A DNA stretch of 40,942 bases from an uncultured Bacteroidales bacterium (GTDB lineage Bacteria > Bacteroidota > Bacteroidia > Bacteroidales > F082): assembly GCA_946408345.1 (NCBI GenBank), contig CAMJRR010000022.1, forward strand, positions 1-40,942, written 5' to 3'. Of this stretch, positions 1 to 6,806 are shown in pieces. The first letter of the stretch is position 1. The number at the start of each line of letters is the position of its first letter. The notes under the pieces were generated by a model, which ran no database searches, had not been told where the DNA came from, and was given only the letters and a program-made list of their open reading frames with translations. The translations under genes and the position numbers were made by a program.

Positions 1-1
1 A

Positions 2-340
2 TGCAAAAATAGGAATAATTCTAATTTATGTCAATCAAAAAAACAGCAAGCCATCGAATACCGCCGACATCGCGACTTGTCGTATTATGCCAACAAGCTC
101 TGCAAAAGCGCCAAGTACCTTTCGCGGGTCATTATGGAAGCTACGGGGCGGAGCACCACCGACTGGATAGAGCGTTGCGTCATCATGGATGCAAAGGCGC
201 AACTCAGCTCCACCCCAAAACGAGTCTCCGAAATCAGCGACGACCTGAATTTTGCCTCGCCCTCGTTTTTCGGCAAATATTTCAAGCGGATCACGGGGCT
301 TTCGCCAAGGGATTTTCGTGAGGCGATAATAATCAATTGA
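2..340 (+). CDS. AraC-family regulator, C-terminal DNA-binding domain (5' partial)
   Basis: The frame is open from the left window edge to the stop at 338-340. From about position 60 it encodes a typical Bacteroidales AraC double helix-turn-helix domain: YANKLCKSAKYLSRVI (first HTH), a central TDWIE segment, then FASPSFFGKYFKRITG and LSPRDFRE (second HTH and family signature). The sensor or cupin half is not in the window. The first 45 or so bases are AT-rich and do not resemble the family, so the gene may be truncated rather than just cut by the window edge. No target can be inferred. The only ATG-started alternative, at 28, lies in another frame and is a shadow. Confidence 0.75.
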   Translation, partial: CKNRNNSNLCQSKKQQAIEYRRHRDLSYYANKLCKSAKYLSRVIMEATGRSTTDWIERCVIMDAKAQLSSTPKRVSEISDDLNFASPSFFGKYFKRITGLSPRDFREAIIIN

Positions 341-390
341 ACACGCACCGATGTTTATAAGTACGGTAACAGGAGTTGCAGGAAATGCAT

Positions 391-708
391 TTACTTCCTT
401 TTCGGTTTCGCTAACGGCAATTCCTTGCATGTCGCTCGTACAAGTTTGGCGATATAATCGCGGTCGTCCACATCTTCGATGAAGAAGTAGTCTTTCGCGC
501 CATCGTAAGGTGGACGCATTTCGACGCTACGCAATAGCGAACGGCCTGCCTCGGTCGGTTTCATGTAGAAACGGTTGTCGCAGACGAGGCCAAAGATAAC
601 GCCGTCGCAGTAGATGCCGTAGTCGCCGAACATCTTTTTCACGGTGATCTCGCCTGCACCAGCGCATTGGTCGGCGATGTATTGAACGAAGTCGGGGTTG
701 CTTGCCAT
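391..708 (-). CDS. TfoX/Sxy N-terminal domain protein
   Basis: A 105-residue protein made up of the TfoX N-terminal domain alone. The family signature is visible: VKKMFGDYGIYCDGVIFGLV, then DNRFYMKPTEAGR and PPYDGAKDYFFIEDVDD, ending in a basic tail (AKPKRK). In gammaproteobacteria TfoX/Sxy controls competence with CRP. Stand-alone domains of this size are widespread in Bacteroidales and their role is not known. It starts with ATG at 706-708. The -7 promoter element is 25 bp upstream at 733-740, immediately followed further upstream by a hairpin repeat. It appears monocistronic. Confidence 0.85.
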   Translation of the reverse strand: MASNPDFVQYIADQCAGAGEITVKKMFGDYGIYCDGVIFGLVCDNRFYMKPTEAGRSLLRSVEMRPPYDGAKDYFFIEDVDDRDYIAKLVRATCKELPLAKPKRK

Positions 709-732
709 GGTGGGTTATTCTTTGTTATTGCG

Positions 733-740
733 CAAAGGTA
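733..740 (-). promoter_or_regulatory. Bacteroidales -7 element (TACCTTTG) for the TfoX-like gene
   Basis: The plus strand reads CAAAGGTA, which is TACCTTTG on the coding strand and matches TAnnTTTG. The predicted start of transcription is about 20 nt before the ATG at 708. A 35-bp hairpin repeat begins 6 bp upstream, where the -33 box would normally lie. Confidence 0.75.
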
Positions 741-746
741 CGAAAA

Positions 747-781
747 AATCCGCAACCAAGCCTATGCCTGAATTACGGAAT
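747..781. repeat. REP-like hairpin repeat, copy R1
   Basis: One of five copies of a 35-36 bp interspersed hairpin in this window (others at 4565, 5217, 8175 and 39946). The arms are AATCCGCAA and TTACGGAAT (consensus TTGCGGATT, here with a mismatch); the centre is CCAAGCCTATGCCTGAA. This copy abuts the TfoX-like promoter. Confidence 0.85.
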
Positions 782-783
782 GC

Positions 784-824
784 TTCTTTGTTTATTTCGT
801 TTTTATTGTTTTGATATTCAATTA
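784..824. repeat. 41-bp repeat shared with 10760-10800
   Basis: An AT-rich 41-bp segment containing TTTTTATTGTTTTGATATTC. It differs at only 3 positions from 10760-10800. Both copies lie just downstream of leftward genes linked to toxin-like or phage-like modules (PIN toxin remnant here, KilA-N there). Function unknown. Confidence 0.8.
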
Positions 825-833
825 TTTAATATA

Positions 834-938
834 TCAAGACTCTCTTTCAACAGCATTAAACTCATCCAAAGTCAGAATCTTTAACTTCGGGTAAGGAAGC
901 GATTTGAGTCGGTTGAAATGATTGTCTTCGGAAATATA
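834..938 (-). pseudogene. PIN-domain toxin, C-terminal remnant
   Basis: In a frame different from the preceding antitoxin, the minus strand encodes ISEDNHFNRLKSLPYPKLK followed by ILTLDEFNAVERES and a stop at 834-836. This matches the final strand and helix of the PIN-family toxins that usually follow such antitoxins. There is no start codon, no N-terminal D-T-N motif and no central acidic residues. The reading frame of the upstream antitoxin runs straight into it. I infer an internal deletion that removed most of the toxin and fused the remnant to the antitoxin's 3' end. Not expected to be active. Confidence 0.7.
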
Positions 939-1135
939 CGCAAATGTTTTCCACGCAGTTCGTCCAACTTGGCTTGGTCGAACTTGCCCTCGTCCCACAG
1001 TTTGTCAATAGCCTTTTGCGCCAGTTCAGCAAAAAAGAGCGACAAAGTCAGTTTCAATGCGTCCAAATCTTCCTTTGTAGTGACATTGGCAGCCGCGTTC
1101 ATCAGTTCCAATTGTGCCATTTCCGAGTAACTCAT
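881..1135 (-). CDS. Antitoxin-like protein of a PIN toxin module, altered C-terminus
   Basis: An 84-residue protein beginning MSYSEMAQLELM, with a helical, acidic body and the segment AIDKLWDEGKFDQAKLDELR, typical of small Bacteroidales antitoxins encoded directly upstream of PIN toxins. The normal protein ends soon after ELRGKHLR. Here the next residues (IFPKTIISTDSNRFLTRS) are toxin remnant DNA read out of frame, so the tail is new. The ATG at 1135 is chosen because an upstream in-frame ATG at 1165 overlaps the -7 box. With its toxin gone, the gene may be an orphan or a relic that neutralises a related toxin elsewhere. The family assignment comes from context and memory of similar pairs. 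Confidence 0.6.
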   Translation of the reverse strand: MSYSEMAQLELMNAAANVTTKEDLDALKLTLSLFFAELAQKAIDKLWDEGKFDQAKLDELRGKHLRIFPKTIISTDSNRFLTRS

Positions 1136-1162
1136 AATCAATTCCTTTCCATATATCGATGG

Positions 1163-1170
1163 CAAAGATA
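1163..1170 (-). promoter_or_regulatory. -7 element (TATCTTTG) for the antitoxin-like gene
   Basis: CAAAGATA on the plus strand reads TATCTTTG on the coding strand. It lies 27 bp upstream of the ATG at 1135 and rules out the longer start at 1165. Confidence 0.7.
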
Positions 1171-1423
1171 ATCATTTTTTACCAATTAGCAGGTAAAGAG
1201 TCAAATAAATGCGACACAAGCTTAATTTGGCACCGAAATCAAGGTCAAGAAATACCTTGCGGCGGTTTAGTCAGTATCATCATTTTTTCATCAACCTATC
1301 ATAAAATAAAGAAAAAGTTGTATTTTTACATCCATAATTTATGGTTATAATTCTATGAGCAAGTCGCGAAACTAACCACTGTTTCGCGTCCTGTTTCATA
1401 TAACCCAACATCTTATTTATGGC

Positions 1424-2635
1424 CTATTGCCGCTTCGCCTCATAGCCGATGTCAGTGATGGCCTTGATGACAGCCTCGTCCGTGACGCTGCCTTTGATGG
1501 TGGCGGTGCCAGCAGCGAGGTCGACGTTTACCTCATCGATGCCCTGCAAGCCTTGCAGGGTCTTTTCCACATTGGCGCGGCAGTGGTTGCACATCATGCC
1601 GTCCACTTTGAACACTCTTGTTTCCATAGTCTTATCTTTTTTCTTTGGTACAAATCTCATGATGAGCGCATAAACAAGCAGGCAGCCCAACACGATGCTA
1701 CAAATCACGTTGAACAAGGCTGGCGTAGCATGGCAGCAGGCGTGAGTAAGCACCAGATGAGAGGTGAACCACTCACGAGGCAGCAGATAATCCACACCCA
1801 AACCGAAGGCAAAGGCACCCAAGGTGATTGACAGCAGATAGAGCCACAGCGTCTTCCGTCCCAGTACCTTACGGATGACTAGGATGGAAGCCATGTTGGA
1901 GGCTGGCCCTGCCATCAGCAGGACGAGTGCCGCACCGGGCGTGATGCCTTTGAGCATCAGCGCGACGGCAATCGGGATGGAACCCGTGGCGCACACATAC
2001 ATCGGGATGGAGATGGCCAGCATCACCAGCATGCTCAGGATGGGCGTGCCGGCAAAACGCAGGAAGAAATCGTCGGGCACGAAAACCGTAATCAGTCCCG
2101 CGATGACCAAGCCCAGCACGAGCCATCGGCCGATGTCCTGTATCATGTCCACGAAGCCATATCGCAAAGCCTCCAGACACTTCTGCCAAAAACTGAGTTT
2201 CGGCTTGTCTTCAGCCTGCTTTTGTACGGCCTCATTAGGCTCATTGCGCGTGGCCATAGTCACTATGCCACCACCAAACAGAGCCGTGACAAGTGCCGCC
2301 ACAGGCCGTAGGATGGCGAAGGGAACGCCCAACAGCGAGGCAGTGGCCAAGATGGAATCGACACCCGTTTGTGGCGTGGCAATCAGGAACGAGGTGGTGG
2401 CACCTTTTGAGGCCCCTTCTTTCCGCAGCGACATGGCCGTAGGGATCACGCCGCAAGAGCAAAGGGGAAGCGGTACCCCGAGAAGCGCCGCCCAAATGAC
2501 GCTGCTGAAGCTGTTTTTGCCAAGATAACGCCGATACAGGCTGGCTGGCACAAACGAGTGCAGCAATCCCGCAAATGCGAATCCCAGCAGCAGATACGGC
2601 GACATCTCATTGACTAAAGCCCAAATTTCACGCAT
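1424..2635 (-). CDS. SO_0444-family Cu/Zn efflux permease with C-terminal HMA domain
   Basis: A 403-residue inner-membrane protein. The first ~330 residues form an 8-10 helix permease of the YraQ/DUF318 type with two conserved blocks: PLCSCGVIPTAMSLRKEGAS near residue 60, with TPQTGVDS following, and a second-half counterpart (YVCATGSIPIAVALMLKGIT) around 215. Residues 337-403 are a heavy-metal-associated domain with the MxCxxC metal site at C349 and C352, a site that typically binds copper, zinc or similar ions. The fusion is typical of the SO_0444 group, proposed to export metal ions. It stands alone; the nearest upstream genes diverge from metal handling. It starts with ATG at 2635 and has a -7 box at 2662. 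No frameshift is seen. Confidence 0.9.
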   Translation of the reverse strand: MREIWALVNEMSPYLLLGFAFAGLLHSFVPASLYRRYLGKNSFSSVIWAALLGVPLPLCSCGVIPTAMSLRKEGASKGATTSFLIATPQTGVDSILATASLLGVPFAILRPVAALVTALFGGGIVTMATRNEPNEAVQKQAEDKPKLSFWQKCLEALRYGFVDMIQDIGRWLVLGLVIAGLITVFVPDDFFLRFAGTPILSMLVMLAISIPMYVCATGSIPIAVALMLKGITPGAALVLLMAGPASNMASILVIRKVLGRKTLWLYLLSITLGAFAFGLGVDYLLPREWFTSHLVLTHACCHATPALFNVICSIVLGCLLVYALIMRFVPKKKDKTMETRVFKVDGMMCNHCRANVEKTLQGLQGIDEVNVDLAAGTATIKGSVTDEAVIKAITDIGYEAKRQ

Positions 2636-2661
2636 GGTTGCAATCCTTCTAAAATTGGCTG

Positions 2662-2669
2662 CAAAGGTA
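2662..2669 (-). promoter_or_regulatory. -7 element (TACCTTTG) for the Cu/Zn permease
   Basis: CAAAGGTA on the plus strand, 27 bp upstream of the ATG at 2635. No hairpin repeat is attached here, unlike the otherwise similar boxes at 733 and 39933. Confidence 0.7.
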
Positions 2670-2678
2670 CGAAAATGA

Positions 2679-3245
2679 TTAATTCAATCCTTCGGCAGAC
2701 TTTTTCATCACACGCTCGGCCAGTCGCATGGCGAGCATGGCGATGGGTAGGGTCAATGCCATGACGACAATCAGCATGGGGAGGTTGTCGATGACGGGTT
2801 TCATCAGCTCGTCATAGCCGGCAGGCATCTCTTCGATAGCAGCGGCAAGCGAGCCTTCGGTGTCGGTCCACCAATGAAGGGTGTAGGCAAAAAACGAGAA
2901 AGCGAAGGGAACGAAGCTCCAGCGGACACCCTTCAGCGTGTCGTAGCCTTTCATCTTTCGGAGAATCTCGGCCAATGCGGTCAAAACAACCGTTCCAATG
3001 ATGTAAGCCAGATCGGCTTCGCCCGCTATCAAGAACAGGACGAAGATGAAGCCGTTCAGGGCTGTTGCCGCCCCGAAGCCACGGATGAGGGTGCAGGTAT
3101 AGAGGTAGATAAAGGCGGACACCAGCGGCAAAACCGCACCGATATACGCATAGCATGCAGGGTGGATGGCGCCACTTGCAGCACCCATAATAAACAAGGC
3201 CAGATAAGCGATGGCCATCAGGAAGACTTTTAATACTGTTTTCAT
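2679..3245 (-). CDS. MptD-family ECF transporter S component
   Basis: A 188-residue integral membrane protein with about five to six hydrophobic helices, matching the MptD-type putative substrate-binding (S) subunits of energy-coupling-factor transporters. Features include a GAASGAIHPACYAYIGAVLP region near residue 20 and a hydrophilic loop before the last helix pair. S components bind the substrate; the shared ATPases and T subunit are not in this window, so the substrate is unknown. The ATG at 3245 (MKTVLKVFLM) is chosen over an upstream in-frame start at 3326 because the intervening sequence is part of a duplicated 117-bp promoter segment. The next gene upstream is a methyltransferase driven by the other copy of that segment. 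Confidence 0.8.
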   Translation of the reverse strand: MKTVLKVFLMAIAYLALFIMGAASGAIHPACYAYIGAVLPLVSAFIYLYTCTLIRGFGAATALNGFIFVLFLIAGEADLAYIIGTVVLTALAEILRKMKGYDTLKGVRWSFVPFAFSFFAYTLHWWTDTEGSLAAAIEEMPAGYDELMKPVIDNLPMLIVVMALTLPIAMLAMRLAERVMKKSAEGLN

Positions 3246-3352
3246 AGATTTACTTTTAGATGTTTGACACTGCAAAGTAATGGCCATTTCAAAAACCGTG
3301 AAATCCCTATTGATGGGTAATGTCAAGGGGTCTTATCCCAAGTTTCGATGAT
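3236..3352. repeat. 117-bp duplicated upstream region, copy 1 (MptD gene)
   Basis: This segment, from codon 3 of the MptD gene outward, is repeated at 4207-4323 with about 6 differences in 117 bp. On the coding strand it holds dyads (a GGGATAAGACCCC-like inverted repeat), the -7-like TTACTTTG and the start ATGAAAACAG. The duplication carries a whole promoter, 5' leader and start codon. Confidence 0.9.
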
Positions 3353-3391
3353 TGAAGTCTCAATGCGCAAAAACAAACCCCAAATAGCATC

Positions 3392-4171
3392 TTACACCTG
3401 TAGGCATTTCTTTCCCTTCAAAATTGCCGACCCGCTCAACCCCATCCATTTGGCTTCCCATGGGGTCATAAACATGCCGTTGATGGTGTCAATGAGCTCA
3501 ACCTCTTCATAGCCCATGCCTTTCAGTTTCTTGACAAAAACCTGCATGTCGCCATATTTGAATCGGGAGAAAATGTCATGAATGGCGAAGGTGCCGCCTT
3601 TCTTCAGCACACGCAGGGTTTCCAACAAAATGGCTTGTCGGTCGCGGCTCGGGATGTTATGATAGACATAGTTGCTGGTCACCGCATCGAAAGTCTCGTC
3701 TGCAAAGTCGAGTTTCAAAGCGTTGCCTTGGCCGAAATGGGTATTACTCATGCCCTCGGCCTGTGCGTTTTGTTCGCATAAGGCAAGGCTATAGGAAGCA
3801 TATTCTTTGCCCCAGCGGTCAATGCCGAACATCTCGGATTTAGGATTGCGTTTGGCGCAAGCGATGGCCAGTGCGCCACTTCCGCAGCCCACATCGAGAC
3901 CTTTGCCGCCTTCGGGAAGGGTGACATATACGGCAACGCCGTTAATGATCTGTTTCGACATCTGACGCTTGCCGTTGTAGGAGAAAGCACGATGCAACAG
4001 CCACATCCATAGTGTCACCAAGGCCAGCACGATGGCGAGCACAAGGAAAACGATTTTCAGGACAGTCTTTAACGTTCCGGCGGCAAGCAGTCCACTCACG
4101 CCAAAGACCAGGAATAATAACAGGCTGGCCAATGCGCCGCCCAAAGTCCCAAGGATCATGCCTTTGGGCAT
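3392..4171 (-). CDS. Membrane-anchored class I SAM-dependent methyltransferase
   Basis: A 259-residue protein. Residues 1-65 contain two hydrophobic segments likely to anchor it in the inner membrane. The rest is a Rossmann-like methyltransferase domain: motif I is LDVGCGSGALAIACAKR near residue 95, followed by an acidic FGIDRW loop, an FDAVTSNYVYH motif near 160, and LRVLKKGGTFAIHDIF after it. The methyl acceptor is unknown. Similar methyltransferases occur beside MptD-like ECF subunits, and here both genes are preceded by almost identical promoters, which argues for co-regulation. The ATG at 4171 directly follows the stop of a 14-codon leader ORF. Confidence 0.85.
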   Translation of the reverse strand: MPKGMILGTLGGALASLLLFLVFGVSGLLAAGTLKTVLKIVFLVLAIVLALVTLWMWLLHRAFSYNGKRQMSKQIINGVAVYVTLPEGGKGLDVGCGSGALAIACAKRNPKSEMFGIDRWGKEYASYSLALCEQNAQAEGMSNTHFGQGNALKLDFADETFDAVTSNYVYHNIPSRDRQAILLETLRVLKKGGTFAIHDIFSRFKYGDMQVFVKKLKGMGYEEVELIDTINGMFMTPWEAKWMGLSGSAILKGKKCLQV

Positions 4172-4216
4172 CTAGTTTTTGTAGTTGGGTTTCTTTTTCT
4201 TTACTGCTGTTTTCAT
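4172..4216 (-). CDS. 14-residue leader ORF upstream of the methyltransferase
   Basis: Within the duplicated segment the copied start codon opens a short frame, MKTAVKKKKPNYKN followed by TAG, and the methyltransferase ATG begins at the very next base. The first codons (ATGAAAACAG) match the start of the MptD gene, so this looks like the duplicated beginning of that gene, out of frame with what follows. It may simply be a by-product of the duplication. It may also provide translational coupling by stop-start reinitiation. No attenuator hairpin is visible. Confidence 0.45.
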   Translation of the reverse strand: MKTAVKKKKPNYKN

Positions 4217-4323
4217 AGGCTTACTTTTAGTTGTTTGACACTGCAAAGTAATGGCCATTTCAAAAATCGCGAAATCCCTATTGATGGGTAATGTCAAGGG
4301 ATCTTATCCCAAGTTTCGATGAT
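4207..4323. repeat. 117-bp duplicated upstream region, copy 2 (methyltransferase gene)
   Basis: About 95% identical to 3236-3352. It contains the dyad GGGAT-CTT-ATCCC at 4298-4310 and the same -7-like TTACTTTG on the minus strand. The sequence diverges immediately outside the unit on both sides. Confidence 0.9.
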
Positions 4324-4333
4324 GTTTGAAAAT

Positions 4334-4370
4334 AACCGCCGCAAAGGTTGAGAGAACCCTTGCGGCGGTT
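4334..4370 (-). terminator. Strong hairpin terminator
   Basis: Arms AACCGCCGCAA (4334-4344) and TTGCGGCGGTT (4360-4370), with an inner GGTT/AACC pairing, form a nearly unbroken 37-nt hairpin. On the minus strand it is followed by TATTTTC. It lies about 25 bp past the stop of the gene remnant at 4395, so it probably terminated that gene; it also insulates the methyltransferase promoter. Confidence 0.75.
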
Positions 4371-4394
4371 AAGTTTTCAAAGTTGACGTGGATA

Positions 4395-4548
4395 TTAGTC
4401 CATAGCAGTGATTTCGCTTTCGCGGATAATCACATCGGCAATAACCTCTGTCTCATCTGCTGGTTTGATTGCCTTGTTGGTATTCTGCTCGTTCCGACGT
4501 GCGATGTTGTCAGAAAAACTGCGTATGTCAAACCGCAAAATTGTTGTT
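4395..4548 (-). pseudogene. C-terminal remnant of an unidentified gene
   Basis: The minus-strand frame ending at 4395-4397 encodes about 50 codons including DNIARRNEQNTNKAIKPADE and a charged tail VIADVIIRESEITAMD. The composition looks like a genuine protein C-terminus and a strong terminator follows. The frame is closed by a stop just upstream and no start is visible. I infer a gene fragment whose 5' part was lost near the hairpin repeat at 4565. I do not recognise the family. Confidence 0.4.
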
Positions 4549-4564
4549 CTTTAAGAACGAAAAT

Positions 4565-4599
4565 AATCCGCAATCCAAGTCTATGCCTGAATTGCGGAA
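4565..4599. repeat. REP-like hairpin repeat, copy R2
   Basis: Arms AATCCGCAA and TTGCGGAA, centre TCCAAGTCTATGCCTGAA. It lies just downstream of the toxin gene ending at 4621. The expected -7 box 5-6 bp to its left is absent here. Confidence 0.85.
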
Positions 4600-4620
4600 C
4601 ATCTTTCATAAACCACCTTT

Positions 4621-4929
4621 TCAGTATGTAATCAATGAAGATGGCAAAATCTTGTCAACAATCACATAATCACCTTCGATGTGGAATATGGCTGTCAACT
4701 TTCGCCTACAAAGCGGCAATGTCTTTGCTTCACTATGGTAGCGTTTCGGCAATTTCCAAGGAGATTCGGGTCTCATGGTTGCCAAATAACTCAAATCCGA
4801 TAGTTCGTCCAATAAGTTTTGTGTGTATCGTTCGGCATGTTCAGGCCGTGAAACGCTGATGATGAAATCAGAAATTGCCCCAATGTCCAATAGGACGGTC
4901 TCACTCAATATGACTTTCTTTACGGTCAT
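4621..4929 (-). CDS. RelE/ParE-family toxin
   Basis: A 102-residue protein with the RelE/ParE fold pattern: a beta start (VKKVILSETVLLDIGAISDF), helical segments ending in YTQNLLDELSDLSYL, and a C-terminal strand set with KLTAIFHIEGDYVIVDKIL. It is near the usual length for the family (90-105 aa). Members act either as ribosome-dependent mRNA endonucleases or as gyrase poisons, and the sequence does not decide which. The ATG overlaps the antitoxin stop by 4 bp (ATGA), typical of a coupled antitoxin-toxin pair. A second copy of this module at 8225-8394 has lost almost the entire toxin gene. Confidence 0.75.
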   Translation of the reverse strand: MTVKKVILSETVLLDIGAISDFIISVSRPEHAERYTQNLLDELSDLSYLATMRPESPWKLPKRYHSEAKTLPLCRRKLTAIFHIEGDYVIVDKILPSSLITY

Positions 4930-5135
4930 ATTTTGCTTTTGACGGTAGCCATCAATTCTTGTCCGAATTGTTCCAAAGAGACGTACTTCTTCGGCTGGTC
5001 CATATTGCGCATATCTCGTTCAATGGATTCCAACCAATAGGCACGCTGTTCAGGTGTAAGGTTGTCTTGCAATATAGCAAGGTCAATTTCTTCTACGGTG
5101 TCAATCACTGGTTCCATCACAAAATCATTTTTCAT
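4926..5135 (-). CDS. Antitoxin of the RelE/ParE-type pair
   Basis: A 69-residue acidic protein encoded immediately upstream of the toxin with a 4-bp overlap. It contains LTPEQRAYWLESIERDMRNM and KYVSLEQFGQELMATV, the layout of small Bacteroidales antitoxins whose C-terminal helix wraps the toxin. I see no clear DNA-binding domain. The -7 box at 5140-5147 places the transcription start at or within 1-2 nt of the ATG at 5135, so the transcript is leaderless unless translation begins at the second in-frame ATG (5117). The assignment rests on position, size and the paired toxin. Confidence 0.75.
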   Translation of the reverse strand: MKNDFVMEPVIDTVEEIDLAILQDNLTPEQRAYWLESIERDMRNMDQPKKYVSLEQFGQELMATVKSKI

Positions 5136-5139
5136 AGTG

Positions 5140-5147
5140 CAAAATTA
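5140..5147 (-). promoter_or_regulatory. -7 element (TAATTTTG) for the toxin-antitoxin operon
   Basis: CAAAATTA on the plus strand. Only four bases (CACT) separate the element from the antitoxin ATG, suggesting a leaderless mRNA. Confidence 0.7.
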
Positions 5148-5216
5148 CACAATTTTTCAAATTGGGAAGGCTTTTTTTCAAATTTCAGAGGAAATGTCAC
5201 AAATAGAAGAAAAGAA

Positions 5217-5252
5217 AATCCGCAACCTAAGCCTTCGCCAGAGTTGCGGATT
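5217..5252. repeat. REP-like hairpin repeat, copy R3
   Basis: Arms AATCCGCAA and TTGCGGATT, centre CCTAAGCCTTCGCCAGAG. It lies about 70 bp upstream of the antitoxin promoter and about 45 bp upstream of the divergent serine hydrolase promoter. Confidence 0.85.
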
Positions 5253-5297
5253 CTTGGGGCATTGCAATCTTTGCGCAGTATGTCAAAAACTTTTTTG

Positions 5298-5305
5298 TAA
5301 TTTTG
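5298..5305 (+). promoter_or_regulatory. -7 element (TAATTTTG) for the serine hydrolase
   Basis: TAATTTTG is followed by a 100-nt leader before the ATG at 5408. No clear structure is seen in the leader. Confidence 0.6.
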
Positions 5306-5407
5306 CAGTGTCGTTATCTTCTGGTTCTGTTCAATGGACTTCGGCGGAATCGGATGAAACGTCGCGAAAATGTCAAAAAGGAGTCCCGTTTATTTATATG
5401 AATTTAT

Positions 5408-6730
5408 ATGAAACAGTATCGTAAATTATTAGCGCTTATGCTCTTACTAATAGTAAGTGGCGGCGTATTTGCACAAGATCTTTTCGACAAGGCAAAGTTG
5501 GATAATTACTTTGATATACTTGAAGAAAACAACAAGTTTATGGGAAGTGTTGCCGTCACGAAGAACGGGGAGATTATCTACACAAAAACAGTCGGCTTCG
5601 CTGAGGTCGAAAACAATGTAAAAGCAACTGAAAAATCCAAATATAGAATTGGTTCCGTCTCGAAATCGTTTACAGCGGTTCTGGTTTTAAAGGCGGTTGA
5701 AGAAAAGAAAATAGACCTTGACCAAACGATTGACAAATGGTTTCCGACAATCGCAAATTCACAGAAAATAACAGTAAGGCATTTGCTAAGCCATAGGAGC
5801 GGAATACACGATTTTACACACAACGATGACTATCTGTCCTGGTGCACGCAGCCTAAGACAGAAAAAGAAATGCTTGGGATTATTGAAAACGGCGGCAGCG
5901 ACTTCGAACCCGACAGCACGGCAGACTACAGCAATTCGAACTATGTGCTGTTGACATACATGCTTGAAAAGATTTTCTCGAAACCCTATTCCGACCTGTT
6001 GCAGGAATACATTGTCGAGCCAATTGGTTTGGCTGACACATACGTTTTTGGCAAAACCAATCCTAACGACAACGAATGCCGATCATATCGCTTCTTGGGT
6101 TCTTGGGTGGTTGAAAACGAAACGGACTGCACTGTTCCGATGGGGGCAGGTGCAATAGTGTCAACGCCGACCGACTTGACAAAATTCGCAGACGTTTTGT
6201 TTGGTGGAAGGCTTCTGACGAATGAAAGTCTCGAAATGATGAAAACCATCAAGGACGAATACGGTCTTGGACTGTTCGAGATTCCTTTTGGCGATAACAT
6301 TGGTTTAGGGCACACGGGTGCAATAGATGGTTTTGTTTCTGTTTATTCGCATTATGCAGATGGAAATGTTTCGTATGCCTTGACTTCTAACGGGCTTAAT
6401 TTTAAACTCGGAGATATTAAAAAGGCGGTTTTAGGCGCAGTTTACGGCAAACCTTATGAGTTGCCGGAATTCTATAATGTCGCTTCGGAGGACTTGGACG
6501 TTTATTTAGGCGAGTATGTTTCCGCGGAACTCGGTTTGGATATTATTGTAACAAAAGAAGGAAACACATTGATTGCGCAGATTGGCGATGATGTTTTTGC
6601 GTTTGAAGCAGTTGACAAGGACAAATTTAAGTATGACCCGATAGAGGCAACATTTGAATTTGATCCGGAAAAGAACACAATGACTTTATTTCAACATGGA
6701 GTAGAATTAGTTTTTCAAAAGAAAAAATAG
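5408..6730 (+). CDS. Secreted serine hydrolase, class C beta-lactamase family
   Basis: A 440-residue protein. Residues 1-22 form a signal peptide ending VSGGVFA-Q. The beta-lactamase/transpeptidase-like fold shows all three active-site motifs: SxxK at S83-V-S-K86, YxN at Y174-S-N176 and HTG at 302-304. The last ~90 residues form a separate beta-rich C-terminal domain seen in many stand-alone PBP-like esterases and peptidases. Family members are DD-peptidases, esterases or D-aminopeptidases; few are true resistance enzymes, so no antibiotic substrate is claimed. The protein is expected in the periplasm or at the surface. It is convergent with the MATE gene. Confidence 0.85.
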   Translation: MKQYRKLLALMLLLIVSGGVFAQDLFDKAKLDNYFDILEENNKFMGSVAVTKNGEIIYTKTVGFAEVENNVKATEKSKYRIGSVSKSFTAVLVLKAVEEKKIDLDQTIDKWFPTIANSQKITVRHLLSHRSGIHDFTHNDDYLSWCTQPKTEKEMLGIIENGGSDFEPDSTADYSNSNYVLLTYMLEKIFSKPYSDLLQEYIVEPIGLADTYVFGKTNPNDNECRSYRFLGSWVVENETDCTVPMGAGAIVSTPTDLTKFADVLFGGRLLTNESLEMMKTIKDEYGLGLFEIPFGDNIGLGHTGAIDGFVSVYSHYADGNVSYALTSNGLNFKLGDIKKAVLGAVYGKPYELPEFYNVASEDLDVYLGEYVSAELGLDIIVTKEGNTLIAQIGDDVFAFEAVDKDKFKYDPIEATFEFDPEKNTMTLFQHGVELVFQKKK

Positions 6731-6759
6731 TTTTCTGGTGAGTTGGACCTGTTTGGCCT

Positions 6760-6788
6760 TTACCGACAAAGCTGCCACTGGTCGGTAA
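6760..6788. terminator. Bidirectional hairpin between convergent genes
   Basis: Arms TTACCGAC (6760-6767) and GTCGGTAA (6781-6788) around a 13-nt loop, placed between the serine hydrolase stop (6730) and the MATE stop (6807). There is no strong T-tract, so termination efficiency is uncertain. Confidence 0.5.
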
Positions 6789-6806
6789 TGCCGCCAGTCC
6801 CCATCC

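Noticed and set aside
1159..1350. 63-codon rightward ORF
   Set aside because: It starts on top of the antitoxin promoter, has low-complexity AT-rich content and no family features.
1540..1561. The palindrome TGCAAGCCTTGCA inside the Cu/Zn permease gene
   Set aside because: It arises from the repeated codons for Leu-Gln-Gly-Leu-Gln-Gly in the HMA domain, is within coding sequence and not near a promoter. It does show that the 13-mer alone can occur by chance, which tempers the regulon idea.
5408..6730. Serine hydrolase as an antibiotic-resistance beta-lactamase
   Set aside because: It has the SxxK, YxN and HTG motifs but also a family-typical extra C-terminal domain; this group is mostly peptidases and esterases, so resistance is not supported.
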